In this document: one piece after another, positions 1 to 9,947 of the stretch
How positions within the stretch are numbered: position 1 is the stretch's first letter
How the letters are laid out: the number at the start of each line of letters is the position of its first letter
Assembly: GCA_949317995.1 (NCBI GenBank)
Contig: OX439041.1
Span: 14,787,501-14,851,500, forward strand
DNA from: Acholoe squamosa
Lineage: Eukaryota; Annelida; Polychaeta; Phyllodocida; Polynoidae
DNA: 64,000 nucleotides
Direction of reading: 5' to 3'
Translations under genes and position numbers: made by a program
Notes under the pieces: model-generated
Seen by the model: the letters and a program-made list of their open reading frames with translations, nothing else
Databases searched by the model: none
What the model was told of the DNA's origin: nothing

Positions 1-734
1 TGCCAGCAAATCATGTATCTCCAGGAAATTCTTCAAACTGATGTCGGGTAAGCCCGATGCACTCCAAGTGGGTGTAAATGCTTGCACGGTGGACGGTAGC
101 CATATGCAGACTTTTGGTAAAACCTTCATACAGATCGGAATGGGTGGATATGACTTCGTCATGTGCCCCACCATTGCTGAAATCAGTGAAGATAAAATAA
201 TTGGGCTGGATGTCGCTGGTTTGTATGGCGCCATATTGGACCCTCGGCATGGTTTATTGATGGTTAAGCATCCATACAACTGCGAAATCCGCTGTGTATT
301 AAGACATGTGTCTCCTGTGGCGACAGTAGTGCAGACTGTGACAATTCCTCCTGGAACTACCTGTGACGTGTTGTGCTCCTCGAACCTAACAGTGCATGGG
401 GCTTCAGGAGGACTGGAATGAGAAATGGAATAGAGAGAGAGATGAGATCCTTATGAAACAAGAATGTTTAAAGACATCACCTGAAATTGTAAAATTGAAT
501 AAAAAGAAGTCTAAGAGGACTGGAATGAAAAACCATTCGGAGAAAAAGGTTAAGAGAACTGATGTGAATCTAAAATCCGATCACAAGGAAAATGTCTCGC
601 TAGGACACAGGAGTAGAGGTAGGAAGAGGACGCTGGTATCTTCTGATAAACCACCTTGGACTTCTGGGTTAAAAAAGAAATATCGAATAGGAGAGAGGCA
701 CAGCCCAGGACTTGCCCTGAGGTCTGCTGTTACT
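1..734 (+). pseudogene. Retropepsin-like fossil with basic tail, copy 1
   Basis: The translated segment has the layout of a retroelement aspartic protease: a short conserved stretch followed by a hydrophobic IIGLD-type segment near residue 60-70 of the open part. A lysine/arginine-rich stretch follows (396-734; KKSKR, GRKR). No reverse transcriptase or integrase adjoins it, so it is an isolated fossil of an LTR-type retroelement carried as part of the tandem unit. The family assignment is by fold-level resemblance only; the basic tail is not recognised. Confidence 0.6.
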
Positions 735-762
735 TAAGTCCTGGTACATAACGGGTGTATAT
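1..762 (+). repeat. Partial tandem unit 1 (end of the 3,453-bp repeat)
   Basis: This stretch is the last ~760 bp of the 3,453-bp unit seen whole at 16421-19873 and 19874-23326; it aligns with 19113-19873 almost base for base. It contains the retropepsin-like fossil and its basic tail and ends at GGGTGTATAT, exactly where the Gypsy element begins. The later units read straight through this site into GTCCTGTACTG, so they preserve the empty insertion site. Confidence 0.93.
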
Positions 763-1920
763 TATGATATACCATTTTATTATTCCATAAATTCTAACAT
801 ATTATTGTATTAATCAAAGAATATCTATGAAATTAATACATAGGTTGGTTCTAAGAGCTATAAGAGCGCTCAAACTTTATATAAGAGCGTTCATGCCCCA
901 CTGCACACCAGCCACAGTCAGTTAGACAGAGTTTATGACATCAAAGGCTCCGACCTAATGGTTCACTGCACAATATAATAAGAATAAGGGTCTCAGTGTG
1001 CGACCTCATGGTCCAATGCACAAATTAATAACTTGTAAGTGAATGCAACCGGCCGTCACGGGTGCCTGAGCACCGCTGACGCCGTCATGAGTGTCTGAGC
1101 ACTCTAATAACTGAACAATGGGTTACATAAGCACGACGCCATAACCGTTCGGTCGCTCTAGCGTCGCTTCTGAGCAAACTAGGTCAAATATCAAAGCATT
1201 TATAAAAAGCCCATAATTAGACGGTCAAAATGAGCCCAAGATCAAGGCGGAACTCCCATTATTAAGGAAGTTATGCCATGGAGACTGAAAGGAGCTCCGA
1301 GTTCCCTACAGACAAACCGGCGGGAGTTACGCGCCTATCCAGCGGGCATTATAAATTTGGCATATTCAACTCTGCGCATGCGCAAAATGGCGGTTATAAA
1401 CGCATAAACGACCGAGTTATGAGGGTCTGAAGATGCAGAACCGACCAAGACAAAGGGGGACACAGCGGCGTCCATGGGGGTCCTTTGTCCCCCTGTGACA
1501 CATGAAAGACTCCCCTCAAACAATTGTAGAGTTAGGCAGATGCTGCTGGCTCCAGTCAGTCTGGAGGTGCTTTTCCAAGATTTGCTACAAATAGCCTGTC
1601 TGCACCTCCAGGAGGACAGAACACCAAGAACCACTCCAGAGGTAACATCTCCAGTCATCTCCTGCTACCTGCTATACCACTGCACTATGGTGAAACTATG
1701 CTAGACAGGCATGGGTTTCCATCATTAGTGGCCAGAGGCTATCTTCCTCAAGACATCCACCAGAGGGTAAAGTTATTCATTATTACATTATTCCTCTAAG
1801 CAGCAGGCCAGGAGCTAGGTGTGGGAACCCACCTAGAAATATGCTGGACACTGTATTATTAATACCTCACAGGTGGAGTGGAACTGAACATTATACTTTA
1901 TAACTTACTGTATATTTACA
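763..1920 (+). repeat. 5' LTR of the Gypsy element (recognisable part)
   Basis: It matches 15068-16220 at about 98% by eye, starting at TATGATATACC. It carries a TATATAAG box at 878-885 and long non-coding sequence. Beyond about 1920 the recognisable match gives way to the 20-bp minisatellite. Short open frames inside both LTR copies (for example 1474-1704 and 15779-16009) show no family resemblance and are not called as genes. Confidence 0.9.
878..885 (+). promoter_or_regulatory. TATA box in the 5' LTR
   Basis: TATATAAG lies about 115 bp into the LTR and is repeated at 15183-15190 in the 3' LTR. It is the only good TATA box of the LTR and probably sets the start of the element's RNA. Confidence 0.5.
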
Positions 1921-2390
1921 TCAGTGAGATCTCCCACACATCAATGAGATCTCCCACACATCGGTGAGATCCCACACACATCAATGAGATCTCCCACACA
2001 TCAATGAGATCTCTCACACAACAGTAAGATCTCCCATATATCAGTGAGGTCTCCCAAAAACGTCAGTGAGGTCTCCCAAACGTCAGTGAGGTCTCCCAAA
2101 CGTCAGTGAGGTCTCCCAAACGTCAGTGAGGTCTCCCACACGTCAGTGAGGTCTCCCACACGTCAGTGAGGTCTCCCACACGTCAGTGAGGTCTCCCACA
2201 CGTCAGTGAGGTCTCCCACACGTCAGTGAGGTCTCCCACACGTCAGTGAGGTCTCCCACACGTCAGTGAGGTCTCCCACCAGTCAGTGAGGTCTCCCACA
2301 CGTCAGTGAGGTCTCCCACACGTCAGTGAGGTCTCCCACACGTCAGTGAGGTCTCCCACACGTCAGTGAGGTCTACCACACACATCAAGG
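1921..2390 (+). repeat. 20-bp minisatellite between 5' LTR and gag
   Basis: About 22 head-to-tail copies of a 20-bp unit, consensus CGTCAGTGAGGTCTCCCACA. The left copies (1921-2060) are more diverged (CATCAATGAGATCTCCCACA) and the right copies nearly identical, suggesting recent expansion on the right. The first codons of the gag open frame are read out of the last copy. Confidence 0.95.
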
Positions 2391-4387
2391 TCTTATCAGT
2401 CAAGCTGGCAGAACAACACACAAAGACCTTACGTAGTCAGGGGCCTGTTGAAGAGGTCTCCCTCCCACCTAGATCTAGGAGGCCCACAGGAGGCAAACCA
2501 GCCTCCAATACAACAGACCCACACTCAGTAGACTCCACACCTCCCACCCTGTCTACTCAGGGAACAACCAGTTCTCAGGGATCCAACATTTCCCAGGGAT
2601 CTCTACAGGACGCCCAACTCACGCTATCTACCTCAGGGGAAGAAGGATCTGCCTCAGGGGGTGGATCCACACCCTCATCTAGATCCTGCACCCCAGCTCC
2701 AGCCTTTGACAGCCACTCCTCCAGAGACACCTCCCCCACACCCTCCATCATGGACACCGACGAAGGCCCCAAACCTAATCAGACAGCTGAGAAGATAAGG
2801 GCCTATGAGAAGGCCATCCAAGATGCAGTTACTGCCCTAGAGACCAACAAGTCCCAGCAGGAGGAAAGGGAGAGGATCCTCAGCCAACAACTGGCAGAGA
2901 GGAATGCAGCAATAGATGCCCAACAGAGGGCCATGGAAGATCAACGGAAGTCCCTAGAGAGACAACAACAACAGATAGCAGATCTCATGAAGATGGTATC
3001 ATCCCAGACCCCACAACCTCCCACACCTGCCATCACACCTGTTGTCACACCATCTGCCTCTGGATCCAAAGATGACATCATAATCTCCATGGTGTCCAAC
3101 ATGACCAAACTCATAGACAGAAAACAACAGGATGACAGAAAGATCAGGCTACATGAGGTAACAAAACCCAAAACCTTTTCACACCCATCACCACTCATGT
3201 CAACAGCATTATTTATTGATCACAAATTCCCAGAATATCTGAAGGATAAGTACAAAGTGACAGACAGTGACACCATGGTAACATATTTACCCAAGTACCT
3301 CGAAGGACAAGCACTAGCTTGGTTTGAATCCTTCAGGGAGAGTGCCACACCTGATATGTTGACATGGACCAATGTAGTGAATAAATTAAAAGAGTATTTT
3401 GCTACTCGAGACAATATAATCTCAAGGACTGCACTCCGTGCACAAAAGGTAGATGAACCTGTCCTAGACTATGCATGCCATCTCAGGAAAGTGTGTAATG
3501 CCCAACGCCAGAGTGATGAAATCCTAAGCAAGGCATTTACCCAAGGCATGAGGCCCTGGATCTCTGTAGCTCTTGAGAACAAGAAAATAGACTCTTTTGA
3601 CCAAGCCCTAGACCTAGCCCTAGAGGTTGAGACCCAAGAAAGATCTAGGAAGGTAAGGGATGCAGAGTCTAACCCACAGCCTACTAAGAAAAAGGTCCAG
3701 GAAATCACCACTAGTTCAGATGAAGATGTTAACCTAAGGTCTAGTGCCCATGTAAGGCAACAGGAGGCTAAGGTTGCATCAAGAGACCCTACCGGTAGAT
3801 ATAGAGGAAATAACTATGACCCCAACTACCAATCCAATAGAGGTAGAGGTAGAGGGGGCAACAACAACAACCGGGGGGGTCACAACAGTAGGAAAGACAA
3901 CAACTCTTCCAACTCCAACAATGGTAACTCTTCATACAGTGATAGGAGAGACAGAACCCCAAGTAATGGCAGATCCTATAATAATCAAGGATCCAACAGT
4001 AGGAGCCATAGTCCACATAGGAACTATAACTCTGGATCCTACAACAACTCTGGATCCTACAACAACAGCCAGGGTTCAAACAACTCTGGATCCTATAATC
4101 AAGGATCCAACAGTAGGAGCCAGAGTCCACATAGGAACTACAACAGTGGATCCTACAACAACAATGGCGCCTACAACAACCAGAGATCCAATAACTCCGG
4201 TCAATACAGCAACTCTGGTCAATATAACCAGGGTTCCAACTCGCGCCAGGAGGATCACAAACCTGACACAAGAGGTTACCAGGGGAACCAATACAGTAAC
4301 CCCCAAATACCACCTCATGTAATGGATCAAATCTCCAAGCTCCTGGTGGCAAGCATCTCAACCACCCCACAGAACCAGGAAAACTAG
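2366..4387 (+). CDS. gag: Gag-like structural protein of the Gypsy element
   Basis: The open frame is up to 673 codons, but it opens inside the minisatellite with no ATG; the first in-frame ATG is at 2750 (545 residues). From the frame start, residues 1-130 are Ser/Thr/Pro-rich, 140-210 form a Gln/Glu/Arg-rich probable coiled coil, and about 255-425 resemble the Ty3/Gypsy capsid domain (WFES, LKEYF, LDYACHLRK). Residues about 460-650 are a low-complexity Arg-Gly, Asn, Ser and Tyr-rich tail (RGRGRGG, repeated SGSYNN). No CCHC zinc knuckle is seen; the RGG-like tail may do the RNA binding instead, which is inference. Pol follows in another frame. Confidence 0.85.
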   Translation: MRSTTHIKVLSVKLAEQHTKTLRSQGPVEEVSLPPRSRRPTGGKPASNTTDPHSVDSTPPTLSTQGTTSSQGSNISQGSLQDAQLTLSTSGEEGSASGGGSTPSSRSCTPAPAFDSHSSRDTSPTPSIMDTDEGPKPNQTAEKIRAYEKAIQDAVTALETNKSQQEERERILSQQLAERNAAIDAQQRAMEDQRKSLERQQQQIADLMKMVSSQTPQPPTPAITPVVTPSASGSKDDIIISMVSNMTKLIDRKQQDDRKIRLHEVTKPKTFSHPSPLMSTALFIDHKFPEYLKDKYKVTDSDTMVTYLPKYLEGQALAWFESFRESATPDMLTWTNVVNKLKEYFATRDNIISRTALRAQKVDEPVLDYACHLRKVCNAQRQSDEILSKAFTQGMRPWISVALENKKIDSFDQALDLALEVETQERSRKVRDAESNPQPTKKKVQEITTSSDEDVNLRSSAHVRQQEAKVASRDPTGRYRGNNYDPNYQSNRGRGRGGNNNNRGGHNSRKDNNSSNSNNGNSSYSDRRDRTPSNGRSYNNQGSNSRSHSPHRNYNSGSYNNSGSYNNSQGSNNSGSYNQGSNSRSQSPHRNYNSGSYNNNGAYNNQRSNNSGQYSNSGQYNQGSNSRQEDHKPDTRGYQGNQYSNPQIPPHVMDQISKLLVASISTTPQNQEN

Positions 4388-4410
4388 GATGTCACAGTGC
4401 CGATGGGCCA

Positions 4411-7400
4411 GTGCACTGTGACACCCCAAATACAAACAATCAATCAGGATTAACAAAGATCCAACCAGAGACAATTGCTAGTGCCAATCTACCATCTAAC
4501 AGACAGAGACGTCCATCAGTGATACACATCACCCCACCAGATTCATCATCAAAGGATACAGGTGAGAGTACCAAGCTTTCTATTGTACTTCTTCAAAATG
4601 GCTGTATCAATGCAAATCTATATGATGTTTCAGATGTACAATGTTTGGTTGATACAGGTGCTACTATCACCTGTGTCAGACAATCATTCCTCATGGATCT
4701 CCAAAAGAGATTCCATATCCAACTGAGGAAATCTAAAATCAACATCCACTTGGCAGATGGATCGGTGTGTCATGTTAGACATTCAGCTATGCTGAACTTT
4801 AGAATCCAAGGTGTCAGATTCCAATACCAATTTGCTGTAATACCCAACCTCACACAGCCCGTTGTTCTCGGCACAGATTTCTTAAGCACTACAAAATCTC
4901 AAATTGAATTTAATGTTGATCCTGAACAAATTCTCAAACCCATTAGGGCAGTGAGGGATTTTACCATCCCTCCATTCTCTGAACTTGCAGTATTGGGTAA
5001 GGTCACATCTACTCAATCACTGCAAGGCAAAACTGGAGTAGTAGATAACCTCCAAAGAAATAACAATGCCCCATATCTAGTTCAAAGGGCAGCAGTAACC
5101 CCCAGGGAAAATAACAAACATCCCCTAGTGTTACTCAACACCAGCAGGCGCCCACATAAAATCAAAAAGGGTGCCATCATAGCTCTATTTCAGGAAGTCA
5201 AGGAATCTGATTTAGAAAAACCTCAACAGGTGTCAGACACTACCCCACACACTGATCAATCCATCTCAGCCATACGGCCTGAGGATGTAACTCAATTCAG
5301 TGACACAGACTCAGACTGTGAGTCCACATATGCTGACCCTGAACCCAACTCAATCAGACTCTCTGAAATAGCTGCCATACATAGTGAGGCACATGACCTC
5401 GAGCCAGAATTGGAAGAGAATGTTCCACCAAAATCTGTGCTCACATCCAAAGATCAGCATGATAGATTAAAATCACTGCTGACCAAGTATGATGATATAT
5501 TTGTAGGAAAAGATGGAGACATTGGTGCTACACACCTGTATACCCACTCAATACATGTGAAACCTGAGGCAGTACCATGTCATTTCCTACCATATAGACA
5601 AACACCAGAAAAACAGGCCGCAATAGGGGAAGAGTGTGAAAGGCTAGTACAACAGGGCATTCTGAGAGAATGTGCTGTGGGCCCCTGGGCTTCCAGATCC
5701 TTTTTAGTACAAAAATCATCGGGAGGCCATAGGCTCGTCACAGATTTTCGTTATTTGAACCAAAACACGATAAATCAAGCCTTATCTACACCCCGGGCCG
5801 ATGACACTCTAGACATGATAGGGTCACTGAGACCAAGAGTATTCAGTAAGCTAGATGCCCAACAGGGATTTTTTCAAATTCCTATAAGACAGGAAGATCA
5901 GCATAAAACCGCATTCATAGCAAATGACAAAAAATATGTCTACAAAAGGATGCCGATGGGTTTAGCGACCGCACCTGCGGGATTCTGCCATCTAGTCACA
6001 TTAATTCTGAACAAACTCAAATACAAATGTGCCCTGCCATATCTAGATGACATATTGGTATTATCACCATCAATCGAACAACACTTCCATGACCTGGAAG
6101 ATGTGTTCAACAGCTTAAGAGTTGGTAAACTCAAACTGAAGAAATCAAAATGTGAATACTTCATAGACAGAATAGACTTCTTGGGAATGAGAGTCACACC
6201 CAAGGGACTGCAACCATCTCCCACAAAGGTGGAGTCAATCAAAACCTTCCCAACACCAAAATCAGTCAAAAATGTCAGATCCTTCACAGGCCTATGCCAA
6301 TACTTCAAAAAGTTTATCAAAGGTTATGCCCAAATTGCTAGACCATTATATGATCTACAGACACATCTCAAAGCATTTGTCTGGACAGAAGAGGCAGATA
6401 ATGCTTTCAAAACACTAAAGCATGCCCTCTGTACCAATGCTCTTCTCAGATATCCAAACTATGAGAAAGAGTTCAGTTTGGCAACTGATGCTTCCAATGT
6501 GAGTTTAGGAGCTGTACTCTCACAGAGAGATAATGAAGGAGTGCTCAGACCAGTAGCCTTTGCATGTAGAACCCTCTCCAAACATGAGAGAAATTACAAT
6601 ACCACAGAGAGAGAACTACTGGGAGTAGTGTATGGAGTATTACACTTCAGACACTATCTAGAGACCAGACACTTCCAATTATACACAGACCATGCAGCCC
6701 TAATCCCACTACTAACCAATACAGGACTCACACATAGATGGGCCAGATGGGCTCTAGACATACAACAATTTTCATTCACCATCCAACACGTGAAAGGTGA
6801 TGATAACACACCACCAGATGCTATGTCTAGAAGAGAATACCCAGATTCTGGACCCATGACTAACCCTCCACCACCACCAAGGAGAGTTAGAGCAGCCAGT
6901 AGAACCAAGTTTGCAAAAGTAACAAAGAAAGTACCATTCAAAAGGGATGATCCACCCAACACCATTGAAAGGCCAGAGACACCCATTAGGGGTATCTTGA
7001 AGCAATCTACACACTATGTGTTTTGCCACTGTGAGAGAGAATACTCACAACTCTTTCCAGATAATGACTTCGAGCCTATTGAATTCTCATCACTCAATCA
7101 GATGCTGAAGGCAACTCCTAAGGAGCCACCCTTCACCCCACCTGACTCAGACGATGAAGATTCAGAAGACACAATATATGCTATTACTCAAGCAACTTCT
7201 AAATCAGTCAGATTCTTTGAACCAATGCAGGGAGAGCAAACATCAAACCATTTGTGTCCTATGACCACACGCTCAAAGACTAGAGAAATGATTCAGGAGG
7301 GCACACCAAAACCCCCCACACAATCACAAACTATTCTAAATGAGAAAAAGGTCACAGGAAACAAACCTACCAAAACCCCACCTGCCAGGAAAAATGTCAC

Positions 7401-9135
7401 AAAAGACACTGCATCAACTAAGAACTCTGAGACAAAGAAGATTGACAAAAAGCAAATTGTGCCTTTAAGGAAAAAGGTTGCCACTCCCACCAAGGCGAGA
7501 ATAGGCCCTCCAAAGCAGCCTACACACCAAAACAAGAGTGACACACCCCAACAAAAGGCACAAGATAGGCCAATAGTCGATGAAAAAGAAAAAGAAAGAG
7601 ACAGAATAAAACAACATGTGCTAGATATAAATCAACTACTGGATCAGATTCCCGACACATCCATCTCAGGTACAAACCTTGGCTTGGAACAAAGGAAAGA
7701 CAAGGACCTATTGCCCCTCATACAGTATCTTGAGGATGGGACCTTGCCTGCACCAAAAGCACAAGGAAATAGAATCATCAACCAAGGCCAGACATACACC
7801 TTGGTAAATGGTACATTAGTCCATATATGCCCCATAAATTGGAGAAAAACCAATACCGTACCACTTCAAATTGTTATACCACAGCAATGGGTAACAAGTA
7901 CACTACAGTATTTCCATGACTCACCTACTGGTGGCCATCTTGGTTCAAGTAGGATGCTGTCAGCACTCCGACCTAGGGTATATTGGAAGTCTATGCTAGC
8001 AGACACAACAAAATATGTTTCCACCTGCCACACATGCCTCACAGCAAAAAGGCAAGTACACTCACACAAAACACCAATGACAGTGAGAGAGTACATGACT
8101 TCACCAATGAAGTTCCTAAACCTAGACGCGGTGGGACCACTTCCCACAACTGCCAGGGGAAACAAACATATACAAGTCTGCATAGATTATGCTACCAGAT
8201 ATGCAACAGCTTGGGCTACTACTGACTTAAAAGCTGAGACAACAGCAGCAGAGTTCTACAAGAATATAATTTGTCATCATGGAACACCAGCCACTCTTCA
8301 AACAGACAATGGGACATGTTATACAGGTGCAAAGTTCACAAAGTTAACTAAACACCTCAAGATCAAACATAAATTCTCCTCACCATACAGGCCACAATCA
8401 AATGGGCTTGTAGAGAGATTCAATGCTAGCATAGGCACAGCGCTCAGAGCATTCTGCTCAAAGCACCAAAACAATTGGGATTCATTTATTGAACCCATAA
8501 CCTTTGCATTAAACAACACTGAATCCCAAACCACAGGATTCACCCCTTTCTTCCTACTCCATGGAAGAAACCCAGCCACCCCAATGGACTTGGGGCTGGG
8601 AATACAGGAAGACATATCCAAAGTAGCAGACCATGTAGCTAACATGATAACAAATCAAGATACCTCTAGGAGGAAAGCTATAGAAAGGGTCGCCAAGCTA
8701 CAAAAGGAAAGGAAGGATAGATATGATAAGAAACTTACACCACAGGAAATCAAGGTCACCGACATGGTGTACCTAAACATACCAAGAATCCTGACCAACA
8801 CAGAGTGTAAGAAACTCCAACCCCTTTTTATGGGACCATATGTTGTAGTAGATAGACCTAGTTTGACAAGTGCCAAACTCAAAAACTTGGACACCAATCT
8901 ATTGGTGGCCAGACCAGTGCACATAGACAGACTGAAAAAGGTTGTGGCTGTCAGAAACAATGAATTTGCACACAGGCTTATTCCACATGAAGCCAAATAC
9001 TACAGCAAAATTGTAAGGAACAAAAATGATATCACCCTTACAAGAGAAACCACAGGCATAGGCCCTATCAAGCCTAGGCCTGCACACCACATACTAAGAA
9101 AGACATCTAGGTGTGGTGCAGTTTCAAGAAATTAG
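4411..9135 (+). CDS. pol: Pol polyprotein: protease, reverse transcriptase, RNase H, integrase
   Basis: A 1,574-codon open frame. Visible in order: retropepsin with DTGA near residue 81; reverse transcriptase with FSKLDAQQGF and YLDD near residue 544; RNase H starting near ATDAS (about residue 692); a long Pro/Lys-rich linker (about 815-1060); and integrase with an HHCC finger (CHTC near residue 1207), a TDNG aspartate near 1299 and the glutamate in NGLVERF. The frame has no ATG at its head and lies in a different frame from gag, which ends 24 bp upstream, so it is probably made by frameshifting or read-through as known in Ty3/Gypsy elements. The linker is unusually long and contains the PP1-docking-like string KSVRF. 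No chromodomain is recognised at the C end. Confidence 0.95.
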   Translation: MHCDTPNTNNQSGLTKIQPETIASANLPSNRQRRPSVIHITPPDSSSKDTGESTKLSIVLLQNGCINANLYDVSDVQCLVDTGATITCVRQSFLMDLQKRFHIQLRKSKINIHLADGSVCHVRHSAMLNFRIQGVRFQYQFAVIPNLTQPVVLGTDFLSTTKSQIEFNVDPEQILKPIRAVRDFTIPPFSELAVLGKVTSTQSLQGKTGVVDNLQRNNNAPYLVQRAAVTPRENNKHPLVLLNTSRRPHKIKKGAIIALFQEVKESDLEKPQQVSDTTPHTDQSISAIRPEDVTQFSDTDSDCESTYADPEPNSIRLSEIAAIHSEAHDLEPELEENVPPKSVLTSKDQHDRLKSLLTKYDDIFVGKDGDIGATHLYTHSIHVKPEAVPCHFLPYRQTPEKQAAIGEECERLVQQGILRECAVGPWASRSFLVQKSSGGHRLVTDFRYLNQNTINQALSTPRADDTLDMIGSLRPRVFSKLDAQQGFFQIPIRQEDQHKTAFIANDKKYVYKRMPMGLATAPAGFCHLVTLILNKLKYKCALPYLDDILVLSPSIEQHFHDLEDVFNSLRVGKLKLKKSKCEYFIDRIDFLGMRVTPKGLQPSPTKVESIKTFPTPKSVKNVRSFTGLCQYFKKFIKGYAQIARPLYDLQTHLKAFVWTEEADNAFKTLKHALCTNALLRYPNYEKEFSLATDASNVSLGAVLSQRDNEGVLRPVAFACRTLSKHERNYNTTERELLGVVYGVLHFRHYLETRHFQLYTDHAALIPLLTNTGLTHRWARWALDIQQFSFTIQHVKGDDNTPPDAMSRREYPDSGPMTNPPPPPRRVRAASRTKFAKVTKKVPFKRDDPPNTIERPETPIRGILKQSTHYVFCHCEREYSQLFPDNDFEPIEFSSLNQMLKATPKEPPFTPPDSDDEDSEDTIYAITQATSKSVRFFEPMQGEQTSNHLCPMTTRSKTREMIQEGTPKPPTQSQTILNEKKVTGNKPTKTPPARKNVTKDTASTKNSETKKIDKKQIVPLRKKVATPTKARIGPPKQPTHQNKSDTPQQKAQDRPIVDEKEKERDRIKQHVLDINQLLDQIPDTSISGTNLGLEQRKDKDLLPLIQYLEDGTLPAPKAQGNRIINQGQTYTLVNGTLVHICPINWRKTNTVPLQIVIPQQWVTSTLQYFHDSPTGGHLGSSRMLSALRPRVYWKSMLADTTKYVSTCHTCLTAKRQVHSHKTPMTVREYMTSPMKFLNLDAVGPLPTTARGNKHIQVCIDYATRYATAWATTDLKAETTAAEFYKNIICHHGTPATLQTDNGTCYTGAKFTKLTKHLKIKHKFSSPYRPQSNGLVERFNASIGTALRAFCSKHQNNWDSFIEPITFALNNTESQTTGFTPFFLLHGRNPATPMDLGLGIQEDISKVADHVANMITNQDTSRRKAIERVAKLQKERKDRYDKKLTPQEIKVTDMVYLNIPRILTNTECKKLQPLFMGPYVVVDRPSLTSAKLKNLDTNLLVARPVHIDRLKKVVAVRNNEFAHRLIPHEAKYYSKIVRNKNDITLTRETTGIGPIKPRPAHHILRKTSRCGAVSRN

Positions 9136-9947
9136 AAACAAGATTGAGATACCAAAAGAACATAAGATTTTCAAAATGTATTACAAATTCTCTTCATCCA
9201 CACATAAGACATGTGTGACTGATAATGAATTACTTATATGTATATAAAGCCAATCAAATTTGTAAATATATCAGTAGGTTATTGCCTCTGAAAGGGTCAA
9301 AGACTGGGACCCCCCAAGTAAAGCAGACATGAAGTCTAAGAAGAGTAAGGGTAACACAATGGAGTGTCTAAAGCCTAATCCCCACATGAAAGAGCGCGCT
9401 ATGCCAACACAGCAGTCTATAGAGATCAATTGACCTTATAAGCTACCCTCAGACAACTGTCTAGACGGTCATGAATGGCTGTCCTGGATGACAGGAGGAG
9501 CTAATTACCAGTACACAGACTACACAATAGACCTCACAGTTAGCAGACACTGGAGATTAATGCATTGTCTCCAGAGAAACAATACCAGGCCCACAATGGA
9601 TGTGGGTAGGGTAGGCTACATAAGAAGCACTGTGGACCATAGCCCACCATCAGTCTTCATCCAGCTGCAGTCTGGAACTCAAGTCTACAGGACCCCACTT
9701 GGGAATTAGCCAGCCCACTTCTCCATTAGGAGAGACCGCACTAGGATAAAGAACACACCTACTTCACCTTCAACCTGACCTTACCATTTACTGGTCAATC
9801 TCTATAGACTCACCGGACATATTGCCAAGACAGCTCAATCTTGCAAAGGTACAGTTTGAACCACTTCATTTAAAGTGTTGCACCATACACTTAGACTTTA
9901 CCAGCACCCAAATCACTACAAATTTGACAAGACTTTAAACAGCAAAC
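9136..9947 (+). other. Pol-env spacer of the Gypsy element
   Basis: About 800 bp without a convincing gene. A 73-codon frame at 9488-9709 has no recognisable domain. In envelope-bearing Gypsy elements the env message is spliced, so acceptor sites could lie here, but none can be singled out by eye. Confidence 0.5.

Noticed and set aside
1474-1704. 76-codon frame present in both LTRs, considered as an LTR-encoded gene
   Set aside because: Its duplication only reflects the two LTR copies; no domain or good start context is visible.
3774-4370. Overlapping frames on both strands opposite the Gag tail
   Set aside because: They are shadows of the repetitive low-complexity coding sequence of gag.
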